Of a stretch of DNA of 54,782 bases, positions 8,229-16,287 are shown in pieces (the stretch's first letter is position 1; the number at the start of each line of letters is the position of its first letter). The position numbers were made by a program, and so were the translations under genes. The stretch comes from Geobacteraceae bacterium GWC2_55_20 (lineage in GTDB: Bacteria > Desulfobacterota > Desulfuromonadia > Geobacterales > Pseudopelobacteraceae), in NCBI GenBank assembly GCA_001802125.1, contig MGZK01000059.1:14717-69498 (forward strand), in the 5' to 3' direction. The notes under the pieces were generated by a model. The model was not told the origin of the DNA. It did no database searches and saw nothing but the letters and a program-made list of their open reading frames with translations.

Positions 8229-10265
8229 TTACACCGTCTTAAAGCTGGTGACGCCTTTGGTCTTGAATATCTGTACGGCATTGGCCTTCAGCTGGTCATT
8301 ACCGACAAAACCTTCATCAAGACATACCACTCGTTCTGGCTGCGTCTCCGCCATGGCGCGAATCAGCTCAAGCGTCAATGCACGCTCCAGGCAGATTAAC
8401 AGTGCGCCGCCGGCAACACTGTAGACGGTCTTCTCTGCGAGAGACAATGCTTCAACTGGTGTTGTTAGTGGGAAACCACTTTTGAGGAGGATTTCGTACA
8501 GTAGGTCATTGGCGCCGCGGTTGTCGCGGATATGGTCGATATGCAGTTCCAGCTGCCGTTCCAGCTCCTGTGCATCATGAGGAGCGTCTGCGTTCCACGT
8601 TTTGAAATTCGATTCTGATAGCTTAAAGACACGGAAGCCTCGGTCTTGTGTGCTGGCACCTTCAAGGTCAAGCTTGCCTGCATCTTCGTCGTTGAGTTTC
8701 TTGATGACTTGGCGGACACGCTCTTTGGTTATGTCGGCTATAGTCTGAAAGTCATCGCGCTCTGTTGGTTCTGGAAGCTGAACATTGACAAACTTGCGGT
8801 TGCCGCCATCTCTGTTGTTGAGGTCAATGACGGCATGGGCGGTGCTGCCAGAGCCGGCAAAAAAATCGAGGACAATATTGTTTTCCAACGACTTAGTCGA
8901 GAGTTGCATCATGCGCTGTATGAAAGCAATTGGTTTCTTACCGTTAGGGAAGGCAATGTCACCTTCTTTGGAAACGTTATTCCAGTTGAAATCAGCCCAC
9001 AATGTGCCTGTTTTGCCACGGATATAAACATTCTTTTCATCTTGTCTTGCAATATCTCGAAGCCACGCGATTTGGTCTTTTTTAGAGCCCTTGTAATAGA
9101 CTGTTGTTGGTTTCCCCTTGTTTTTTCCACTTCGAGGTATGTACTCAATACTGAAGAGACCTTCCTCTTCTCCAAGTGCTTCCATTACTCTTGTTCTGAT
9201 TGAACTCTGCGCATTAGTATCTCTAAAAACGGTGTCGAAATGCTGTCTATATGCATCTGATTCAGTTCCACCTTTGTTGATAAGCTGAGCAATCGGAGTG
9301 AATACGAAGTTGTCATGTCTAAATATCTTAATTTCGTTTCCATCACCATCAACAGTCGTTGTTACAAAGGTTCGCATACCAAAATCAGTAACAGCACGAG
9401 TGTACTTCCAGCTTTTGTCTTCTTCACGCATTGCTGCAATATGCTCAGTCAATTCTGTTTCATCGAATGCCTGATTAAGGTCAAGTGAATTACCACTTTC
9501 TCGGTCTTTAACATAGACCAGTAAGAATTCAACGTTCTTTTTTAGCCGTTTGTCTTCACCGCCGCCACTTGCACCCGCAGAAGGTTTTGCTTTGACACAA
9601 ATAGTGTTTATGTAGTTCTCTTCCCCAAACAAATCATTCATTATGGAACGTAAGTTGTTAAGCTCCTGGTCTCCGATACTGATGAAGATGACACCATCGT
9701 CGTGCATCAAATTTCTCGCCAGATATAACCTTGGATACATCATGTTTAGCCACCTTGAATGAAACCGACCGTCGGTGTCAGAGTTGGTGCCAAACTTACG
9801 CCCTTCGTCATCAATCTGCCCTGTGTATTCCAGATAGGTCTGAAGACTCTCAGAAAAATTATCAGGATAAATAAAATCGTTGCCGGTGTTATAGGGCGGG
9901 TCAATGTAAATCATCTTTACCTTGCCGAGATAGGACTTCTGCAACAGTTTCAGTGTTTCGAGATTGTCGCCCTCTATAATCAGGTTCTCGGTAGTATTAA
10001 AATTGATGCTCTCCTCTGGGCATGGTCGTAGAGTACCCATACTTGGTGCCTGAATAGTCTTGAAGCAATCTGCCTTACCGGGCCAGTTCATGCCATAGCG
10101 TTCTTTGCCGCCGTCAACAGCTTCACCGAGTGCCAGCTTCAGCCGCTCAAAGTCCAGCTTTCCGCCCTCGGTACGAACTTCAGGAAAAAGGCGCAGCAGT
10201 TCCTGCCGCTTATCTTCGGCTATGTCATGTGAAGTAATGTCGAGTTTTTCTGGTTGGTCTGTCAT
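8229..10265 (-). CDS. mod: Type III DNA methyltransferase, Mod subunit
   Basis: This 678-residue protein is a beta-class N6-adenine methyltransferase giving both modification and sequence recognition in the type III system. The catalytic DPPY motif lies at 122-125 (IYIDPPYNTGNDF) and the SAM-binding motif near 470 (LDFFAGSGSTAHAV), in the DPPY-before-FxGxG order of the beta class. The region between (about 200-450) is the expected target recognition domain. ATG at 10265 lies only 2 bases after the stop of the OLD gene. No simple-sequence repeats were seen in the gene, so phase variation of the kind known for some mod genes is not suggested here. Confidence 0.93.
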   Translation of the reverse strand: MTDQPEKLDITSHDIAEDKRQELLRLFPEVRTEGGKLDFERLKLALGEAVDGGKERYGMNWPGKADCFKTIQAPSMGTLRPCPEESINFNTTENLIIEGDNLETLKLLQKSYLGKVKMIYIDPPYNTGNDFIYPDNFSESLQTYLEYTGQIDDEGRKFGTNSDTDGRFHSRWLNMMYPRLYLARNLMHDDGVIFISIGDQELNNLRSIMNDLFGEENYINTICVKAKPSAGASGGGEDKRLKKNVEFLLVYVKDRESGNSLDLNQAFDETELTEHIAAMREEDKSWKYTRAVTDFGMRTFVTTTVDGDGNEIKIFRHDNFVFTPIAQLINKGGTESDAYRQHFDTVFRDTNAQSSIRTRVMEALGEEEGLFSIEYIPRSGKNKGKPTTVYYKGSKKDQIAWLRDIARQDEKNVYIRGKTGTLWADFNWNNVSKEGDIAFPNGKKPIAFIQRMMQLSTKSLENNIVLDFFAGSGSTAHAVIDLNNRDGGNRKFVNVQLPEPTERDDFQTIADITKERVRQVIKKLNDEDAGKLDLEGASTQDRGFRVFKLSESNFKTWNADAPHDAQELERQLELHIDHIRDNRGANDLLYEILLKSGFPLTTPVEALSLAEKTVYSVAGGALLICLERALTLELIRAMAETQPERVVCLDEGFVGNDQLKANAVQIFKTKGVTSFKTV

Positions 10266-10267
10266 GG

Positions 10268-12193
10268 TTATGCCTCTCCACCTGCAAAGTTAATAATGGC
10301 TCTACAAAGACTGTTTAATGTTTGTGACCTGAGATTCTCATCGCTCGCAGCAGTAACCCAATCGGCTATAAACAGGTGGTTTTTATCAATCCCGGATTCT
10401 TGAGCGTAGTTCAGGCGGGCCGCTTCTGTTATTCGCGAATAATCAACAGCTGGAAAATCTGCTTTTACGGTTTTAGTAATATTAGTCTGCCAGATTGCAT
10501 GATTATGACCCATTATGTTGCTGTCAGGAAAAGGGTTCTCATTGACACCAAGGAGACTCATTAAAGCACGGTTGTCTCGTTCGTGCTGCACCCGGTGTTC
10601 GGGTTTTTGAGTGTCAGTGTCAGCATCAAACACAATAAAAACCGGCAGCCCTAGTTCAACTGCCATTGCCAGCGGTTGTATGAGCTTGTCTTTTCCGTTC
10701 ACAGGAATAAGATGGCATCCAAGACGCCTGAACTCTGGCCAAAGGCCAGACACATGCAATTCAGTAGTTATGTATGATATATCCTCAAGCCCCTCAACAA
10801 GTATCGGGGTGTGTGCAAAAAACATTTCCGCAATTCCTGGCTGCAGAGCTTGATGAATCTTGGCTACAAGCCCTCCTATTTGTCGTTGCTGGTCTTCTCT
10901 TGTAGCTTCTCGAATGCGGTTACATAGCTTCTGAAAAGTCAGGGAACTGATTGTTGAGCTTGTACCTTGTCCAGCGCGCCTGACGAGATTAACATTCTCG
11001 AAGCCATCGCCACTCACAAATAATGGGGAGTGTGTGGTAATGAGGATTTGATTGTTGCCCGTTGTCAATTCACAAAACACTTCAGCAAGGTGTCTTGCTT
11101 GGGGAGGATGCTGGTAAAGCTCAGGCTCTTCGCAACCTAAAATCAGAGTCGGTGCATCAGGTAACTCAGAACCGGCAAGTTCTTGTAGAAGCGCCAGCAG
11201 GTAAGAGCGTTGCAACCCATGCCCCATTCTCGACAAATTCCCGAGAAAATCACCTTCGCCGGTCTTAATTCCAGCAACTGGCTGTTGAAGCGTTACTGAC
11301 TTGCTCGGGTCTGAAAGCCATTCCATGCCAAGTCTTACGTTTGGGTGTGCCCACGACTCAAGTCTTCTTTGCAGGGACTGAGAAATTTCGGTAAGGCTGG
11401 CTTGATTTCTGTCCAGCAGTTCACGGTATTTAACAAGGGTTTCAGACTTTAGTGCATCAAGTTCTGTTTCAAAGTTTGTACGTGCGCGGACAGCCCGAGC
11501 AATCAATTTTCCTAACGCAGTGTTCTTTGATTCCTGCCCTTCCTCGCCAGCATCTTTTACCGCCGGAACATAGACCCATTGAATAAAGGCTGCGAGTTTT
11601 CCGGTACTGTTCACTCCGTAGAAATTGTCCTCACTGGGAATTAAAATACACTGTTCAGGATGAGCTGCTTCATAAGCAATAAGTGCGTCTCTTTTATCGT
11701 CTTTTGTCTTTGCTGCCGGAAGTTCAGGAACTTGTTGCCGAAAGGCCTCGTAGATAGTAGTAAGGTCGGCAGCAGATGCTTTTGCTTTTTCTGCATCAAA
11801 AAAACGTCGAAATTCATTGATGCCCAGACGTTGCCCAAGGTGCTTGACTGTGCCGTGCCCACTAATTGGGTCAAAGGGGGCTTCCGCCGTGACAACAAGC
11901 TCATTTTGCCGGACATAAGCGGACAACTCCTCTTGTGCAACTTGACCCAGGTCGTCAAAGGTAACTGTTATTCGAATAGGGTTTGTTGTGTCCTTGCAGA
12001 AATAATCTTCATCAGAAAGTTTGCTGATGTCCGTAGATGAAGAGTTCTGCTCTCGAAAAAATACATTAAGCGCTGCCAGAACAGTTGACTTCCCTGCTCC
12101 GTTCGCGCCGACAAAACATGAATATCGGTTGAGGCTAATCGTCTCGTCTTTGAAACTCCTGAAATTCTCAAGCCTGATTGACTTTATCTTCAT
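10268..12193 (-). CDS. OLD-family ATPase with TOPRIM nuclease domain
   Basis: The start at MKIKSIRLENFRS (12193) is supported by GGAGGGG just upstream; the frame continues 29 codons further without good cause. The 641-residue product has an ABC-type ATPase: Walker A GANGAGKST at 29-37, Walker B LILGCEEPELYQHP and the H-loop TTHSPLF in the middle. The TOPRIM domain follows, with PILVEGLEDISY (catalytic Glu) and FIVFDADTD (metal-binding Asp). This is the layout of class 1 OLD nucleases. OLD proteins such as GajA of Gabija, or phage P2 Old, act in phage defence. Here the protein is in one operon with an SNF2 helicase and a type III system, so a nuclease partner of the helicase is a reasonable inference. 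Confidence 0.9.
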   Translation of the reverse strand: MKIKSIRLENFRSFKDETISLNRYSCFVGANGAGKSTVLAALNVFFREQNSSSTDISKLSDEDYFCKDTTNPIRITVTFDDLGQVAQEELSAYVRQNELVVTAEAPFDPISGHGTVKHLGQRLGINEFRRFFDAEKAKASAADLTTIYEAFRQQVPELPAAKTKDDKRDALIAYEAAHPEQCILIPSEDNFYGVNSTGKLAAFIQWVYVPAVKDAGEEGQESKNTALGKLIARAVRARTNFETELDALKSETLVKYRELLDRNQASLTEISQSLQRRLESWAHPNVRLGMEWLSDPSKSVTLQQPVAGIKTGEGDFLGNLSRMGHGLQRSYLLALLQELAGSELPDAPTLILGCEEPELYQHPPQARHLAEVFCELTTGNNQILITTHSPLFVSGDGFENVNLVRRAGQGTSSTISSLTFQKLCNRIREATREDQQRQIGGLVAKIHQALQPGIAEMFFAHTPILVEGLEDISYITTELHVSGLWPEFRRLGCHLIPVNGKDKLIQPLAMAVELGLPVFIVFDADTDTQKPEHRVQHERDNRALMSLLGVNENPFPDSNIMGHNHAIWQTNITKTVKADFPAVDYSRITEAARLNYAQESGIDKNHLFIADWVTAASDENLRSQTLNSLCRAIINFAGGEA

Positions 12194-12236
12194 TTTTCCC
12201 CTCCAACAATGCATGTAATCACAAGAGTATTCCGGG

Positions 12237-15125
12237 TTATAACAAGCTCCATCTAAGTAAAAACAGCTCTTTCTGCTCAATCTGCTGCTCCAGCCGTTTG
12301 CCTATCTCGTCAAGCAAATCATCCTTCTGCCGTTCAATCTCTCTGCTGGCTAGGTCATAGGCGCGCCATGCCTCGTCCCGCTTCGACTCAAGAGTTCGCA
12401 CGGCCCGTTGGCGCTCCAGCTTGTCCGGCAAAGTCGGTGCAGTACGTGCGCCTTTTCTCGCTTCTTTCAGCGCATCATCGAGGTCTGAAAGCTCAACCTT
12501 GAGCGATGTGCGCCGGTCTTCAGCCCATTTGTCCAGCTTGTCCATTTCGGCATCGAACCAGCTACCATTGCGCGCCGTCATCTCGTCAAGCAGCTCCTGC
12601 CGCCGCTGGGCCTGTTCAAGCTCAAGCTTTACAGTGATTGCTCTTATAGGCGTTGCGCATGTTTTTACCTGTTTTGCCGGTAAATCGAAAAATCTCCGAC
12701 ATTGCGCATCGTCCAAAGGGTCTCCGTCATCGGTTATGCCGCACAAAATAAGCTGGTCTTCGATTTCCAGGGCACTCATAGTCAACAGGGCACAAGTGAG
12801 CCATCCGGTCTTGCCCCGCAACGAGTTGAGGATGGCAATATTTTTGCCGCTGCTGCTTAGGTCGAAGATCACATGAGCGGGTGCCGGCGCCAATGCCATG
12901 CCTCGCTGGAGTACATGCTGAGCAAGGGGGTGCCCGACGCGGTAGGTGTTGGCGTCTTCAACCGCTTTCCCCATACGATAGGGGCCAGGGTGAATAATTT
13001 CGGTCGGGAATGGATTAGAGCTGAGGGTAAAGCTGAAATTCTGTTCCTGAAAACTGGCATGGTTGGCCAGTAGATAGCAGGTGAGCCGCCATAGCTGTTC
13101 GTTGAAGCGGTCAAGCAAATCATGGCTCTGAATTTTCACCTTCTCGACTACTTCTGAATCAAAATTATCGAGGAGCTTTTCGCGCGCGTCGCGCTGGCCA
13201 GCTATTATCTCCGTCTCCAGCTCGCGCTGCAGCTGGTCGAACTCAAACTGAATCTGCTCTGGTGTGCGGCACTGCTGATAGATAGCTGCAATGCGTTTCT
13301 CAAAATCGACGCCGGATTCCACAGCACCAAGAACCTCATCGCTGGCGCCAAACACGCCATTAAAGAGGCAGAACTTCTCGGCAAGCAACTCATACACCCG
13401 TATATCGGCCGCGTTGCTCTTGTTGATGAAGTTAACCACGACAACGTCGAAGCGCTGGCCGTACCGATGGCAGCGACCGATGCGCTGTTCAATGCGCTGC
13501 GGATTCCACGGCAAGTCATAATTAACAACCAGGTTGCAGAACTGCAGGTTGATGCCTTCAGCGGCCGCCTCGGTGGCAATAAGAATCGAGGCATTGTCAC
13601 GGAAGTTTTCTACCAATGCCGCGCGCATGTCGGCGGTCGCAGAGCCAGAAATTCGGTCGGTTCCCTCGTGTTGCTTCAACCATTTTTTATAGATATCTTT
13701 CGAAACTGGGTCGTTATTGGTGCCGTTAAAGAGCATCACCTTACCGGCAAACTCGGTCTGATCCAGAATACGCACGAGATATTCTTGTGTGCGGCGCGAC
13801 TCGGTGAAGATTATGGCTTTCTGTTGAAGCGTTGCTGCTCCTTGCTGCTTCTGGGCCTCAGTAGCTGCTTCAAACCCGCGCCGCAATGCAGTCAACAGAA
13901 CATCACCCTTGGAGTTGCTGACAATAGAGTTAGCCAGCCGGTGAAACTCACGCAACTGCTCCATCTCTTCTTTCAGTTCACCTACCTGCTCCGGTGACAA
14001 TCGAGCCTTTTCCGCTGGTGCGGCACCGTCGTCATCACCCTCCCACTCATCCGCCAACTCGTCGAGTTCTTCGATGTCTTGAGGCAAGTCATCCGGTACG
14101 GAGTCAACAGATGTCGCCGCCAACTCAGCCGCTTCCAGTTTTTTAACAAGCCCGTCGAGAGTTCCAGAAATTGCATAAGTTGATGATGCCAGGAGCTTAC
14201 GCAATATCAGCGTCATGAGCTGGCGCTGGCTTGCGGGCAACGCATAAAGGGTAGGCTGTTGGAGATAGTCAGAGACAATGTCGTAAAGTCGCTGCTCATC
14301 GTCTGACGGTACAAACTCCTGCACCAGTGCATGACGGTTAGTATATTTGATGTATTCCAGTACCTGCCGCCGCAGGGTGCGCTTGCAGAGCGGCTTCAAC
14401 CGCTCCTTAAGGTCGTCGAAATCAGTGTCATTGCCGAGCCGAGCGAATTTAGCCTTGTAGCTTTTAAAGTCACCAAAGGCAAAATCGTCAATAATGCTGA
14501 CAAGGCCATACAGCTCTAAAAGCGAGTTTTGCAGTGGCGTTGCGGTCAACAGCACCTTGGGGAAGGGCGCGATGGCATTTTTAATGGCATTAGCAATCTT
14601 GCTGCTACTTTTGTAGACGTTGCGCAGCCGGTGCGCCTCGTCGATGACAACCAAATCCCATGGTGTCTGCCGAAGATACGGCTCTTTGGTGCGAGCGAAC
14701 TGATATGAACAGAGGACTATACCGTCCTGATTAAAGGGGTTGAGGTTGCCGCCCTTGATAATCTCGTTAAAGCTTTTGTTTTCAAGAATGACAGAGGGAA
14801 GAAAAAACTTGTCAGCCATCTCCTGGCTCCACTGCTTGCGGAGGTTGGCCGGTGCGATTACCAACAGGCGCCGCTTGCGTTCGGCCCACTTTTGGGCAAG
14901 CAGCAGACCTGCTTCAATGGTTTTGCCGAGACCAACCTCATCAGCCAATATGGCGCCTTTTGAAAATGGGCTGCGAAACGCAAAGAGCGCCGCCTCTACC
15001 TGGTGCGGGTTGAGGTCTACCTGTGCGTCAGCCAGAACAGAAGCAAGTTTTTCGACACTATCTGATGAGCAGCGCTTTGTCAGTTCATGTGCATAATATG
15101 CTGCGTGGAAGTCAGTCAAACTCAT
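12237..15125 (-). CDS. SNF2/RapA-like helicase
   Basis: This 962-residue protein is a superfamily 2 SNF2-type ATPase. Walker A DEVGLGKTIEA lies at 62-72, the DEAH box at 162-165 (VVIDEAHRLRN) and LLTATPLQNS at about 193-202. The C-terminal RecA domain has AIIFTESRRTQEYL, ATEAAAEGINLQ and RIEQRIGRCHRYGQ. An acidic insertion (about 355-385) separates the two cores. The last 150 residues are coiled-coil-like, rich in Glu, Arg and Lys. The layout resembles helicases of R-M-linked defence islands such as DISARM DrmD, but no other DISARM gene is present. It is the first gene of the operon, 43 bases before the OLD start, behind a promoter at 15169-15196. Confidence 0.88.
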   Translation of the reverse strand: MSLTDFHAAYYAHELTKRCSSDSVEKLASVLADAQVDLNPHQVEAALFAFRSPFSKGAILADEVGLGKTIEAGLLLAQKWAERKRRLLVIAPANLRKQWSQEMADKFFLPSVILENKSFNEIIKGGNLNPFNQDGIVLCSYQFARTKEPYLRQTPWDLVVIDEAHRLRNVYKSSSKIANAIKNAIAPFPKVLLTATPLQNSLLELYGLVSIIDDFAFGDFKSYKAKFARLGNDTDFDDLKERLKPLCKRTLRRQVLEYIKYTNRHALVQEFVPSDDEQRLYDIVSDYLQQPTLYALPASQRQLMTLILRKLLASSTYAISGTLDGLVKKLEAAELAATSVDSVPDDLPQDIEELDELADEWEGDDDGAAPAEKARLSPEQVGELKEEMEQLREFHRLANSIVSNSKGDVLLTALRRGFEAATEAQKQQGAATLQQKAIIFTESRRTQEYLVRILDQTEFAGKVMLFNGTNNDPVSKDIYKKWLKQHEGTDRISGSATADMRAALVENFRDNASILIATEAAAEGINLQFCNLVVNYDLPWNPQRIEQRIGRCHRYGQRFDVVVVNFINKSNAADIRVYELLAEKFCLFNGVFGASDEVLGAVESGVDFEKRIAAIYQQCRTPEQIQFEFDQLQRELETEIIAGQRDAREKLLDNFDSEVVEKVKIQSHDLLDRFNEQLWRLTCYLLANHASFQEQNFSFTLSSNPFPTEIIHPGPYRMGKAVEDANTYRVGHPLAQHVLQRGMALAPAPAHVIFDLSSSGKNIAILNSLRGKTGWLTCALLTMSALEIEDQLILCGITDDGDPLDDAQCRRFFDLPAKQVKTCATPIRAITVKLELEQAQRRQELLDEMTARNGSWFDAEMDKLDKWAEDRRTSLKVELSDLDDALKEARKGARTAPTLPDKLERQRAVRTLESKRDEAWRAYDLASREIERQKDDLLDEIGKRLEQQIEQKELFLLRWSLL

Positions 15126-15168
15126 TAAGGCAGCACCTTTAAGGTCTTAAATAAATAGATGTAAAACT

Positions 15169-15196
15169 ACTATAAATAGGCGAAGTATACAAGCAA
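15169..15196 (-). promoter_or_regulatory. Putative promoter of the defence operon
   Basis: On the minus strand TTGCTT (15196-15191) and TATAGT (15174-15169) are 16 bases apart, 44 bases before the helicase ATG. The AT-rich gap 15126-15357 also drives the divergent membrane-protein gene. Confidence 0.4.
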
Positions 15197-15357
15197 ACAG
15201 CAGTAAATGACTTTATAATTATATGCCGGTTGACTATCGCTTAAAGTCTTTTGGCAGTGGCTGGCTTTTCAATAATCCGGTCGAAATAATCACTAGCGGC
15301 TGCATTATATATTTGATATATTCGCTGCCATGAAACAGCAGGCAATGTGGGGGGAAT

Positions 15358-15786
15358 ATGGCTAACATGCTTCGAAAACTTAACAATGGTCTTTCCAGTG
15401 ATATTAGAATTCCACAAAAATATACATTATATTTCTTGTATATTTGTCTGATTTCCTTGGCAGTCACCCTTTTTATGGTCAAATTCAATTTAGGTCCAAA
15501 ATACTATGTTGCAATTTCAATATTATTTACCATTTTATCTATCTCACTTGCAGCTGTTGCCTATGATTATGTTGTTTTGATTGCTTCTGTATGTTGTATG
15601 CATGGAATCTTAGCCCCAGTAAGCTATCTAATTAAAATACCATATGGCATTTCGGAATACTTTCAGACATGGGGAGTAGGTGTGTTTCTGCTGTTTTTTA
15701 TTACGATATTAGCATGTGCTCAGCTAAAATTCGGTTCAGCTGATGCTAATACTCATGAGATACTAGAGGAAATCAGAAATAGATAG
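15358..15786 (+). CDS. Small polytopic membrane protein, unknown family
   Basis: The 142-residue product starts at ATG 15358 behind a G-rich GGGGGG. Four hydrophobic stretches are visible: about 24-42 (TLYFLYICLISLAVTLFMV), 48-68 (YYVAISILFTILSISLAAV), 69-90 (YDYVVLIASVCCMHGILAPV) and 104-122 (WGVGVFLLFFITILACAQL). A short charged C-terminal tail ends in EILEEIRNR. It is divergent from the defence operon and followed 15 bases later by a zinc-ribbon micro-protein, probably in one transcript. The gene is AT-rich. Membrane proteins are frequent effectors in defence islands, but nothing here shows that function. Confidence 0.6.
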   Translation: MANMLRKLNNGLSSDIRIPQKYTLYFLYICLISLAVTLFMVKFNLGPKYYVAISILFTILSISLAAVAYDYVVLIASVCCMHGILAPVSYLIKIPYGISEYFQTWGVGVFLLFFITILACAQLKFGSADANTHEILEEIRNR

Positions 15787-15801
15787 TGATAAGGATGAAA
15801 T

Positions 15802-15924
15802 ATGTCTTGGAAATGTGATGCTTGTGGTAACGACAACAGTGATAATAATGTCATAAGATGTGTCTGTGGTGCTGAAAATATATATCATATTGAAATTAAA
15901 TGGCTATCCGTAAAAAGTCGTTGA
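15802..15924 (+). CDS. 40-residue zinc-ribbon micro-protein
   Basis: ATG 15802 lies behind AAGGATGA and opens a 40-codon frame to TGA 15922-15924. The peptide begins MSWKCDACGN and contains CVCG at 20-23, so CxxC at 5-8 and CxC at 20-22 give a four-cysteine zinc-ribbon-like knuckle. It sits 15 bases after the membrane-protein gene. It is too short for routine gene callers. Zinc-ribbon segments like this often lie at the N-terminus of longer membrane proteins. Here the ribbon and the membrane protein are separate. Confidence 0.5.
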   Translation: MSWKCDACGNDNSDNNVIRCVCGAENIYHIEIKWLSVKSR

Positions 15925-16015
15925 TTTGCGATTTTTGTTTGACGATGTAATTCAATACCTAAAACGTAAAAAGCCGTTGGCGGTCAACACATATTATGCT
16001 CATGTGATATCGTAA
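15914..16015 (+). pseudogene. Possible 3' remnant of an HTH (excisionase-like) gene
   Basis: A frame without a start codon runs from the TAA at 15911 to TAA 16013-16015. It reads LRFLFDDVIQYLKRKKP followed by a short tail, which resembles the final strand and helix of excisionase/MerR-like domains ('R-x-x-F-x-x-x-D-V-x-x-Y-L'). It could be a 5'-truncated gene or chance. It shares a repeat with the end of the zinc-ribbon ORF (CGTAAAAAGTCGTTG at 15909, CGTAAAAAGCCGTTG at 15965). Confidence 0.25.
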
Positions 16016-16170
16016 TATGTCGTTGAGGCAATTTCATTCTATTCATAATAGTGTCTGTCGTTAATTGAGCGCCGTTCCAAATTACCGGAGCCGGCACATT
16101 ATCTGCTTCAATGCCCACCATGAGCCCATAATGCTACCCTGCATCGATTTTTTTCGCCCCCTCAGTTGCG

Positions 16171-16181
16171 CCCCCCCCCCC
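16171..16181. repeat. Homopolymer tract of 11 C
   Basis: Eleven consecutive C lie about 107 bases upstream of the histidine kinase start, in the 363-base gap 15925-16287. Such tracts can slip and vary expression, or may be a sequencing artefact. Besides this tract and the possible HTH remnant I see nothing else in the gap. Confidence 0.8.
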
Positions 16182-16287
16182 GATGGTATGATCTCACAAG
16201 TCATATTTGAACGTCGGATCAGCTGTTTTGCCAAGAAGAGAGACGCTCTGAAATACCACAAAGTTGACACACCAAATGGAGAGCCAT

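Noticed and set aside
8229..10265. Phase-variable mod gene
   Set aside because: No tandem or homopolymer repeats were seen in the coding sequence.
4200..15125. Labelling the operon DISARM or BREX
   Set aside because: The SNF2 helicase recalls DISARM, but no DUF1998 or PLD gene is present. BREX would need PglZ and BrxC. Neither name fits.
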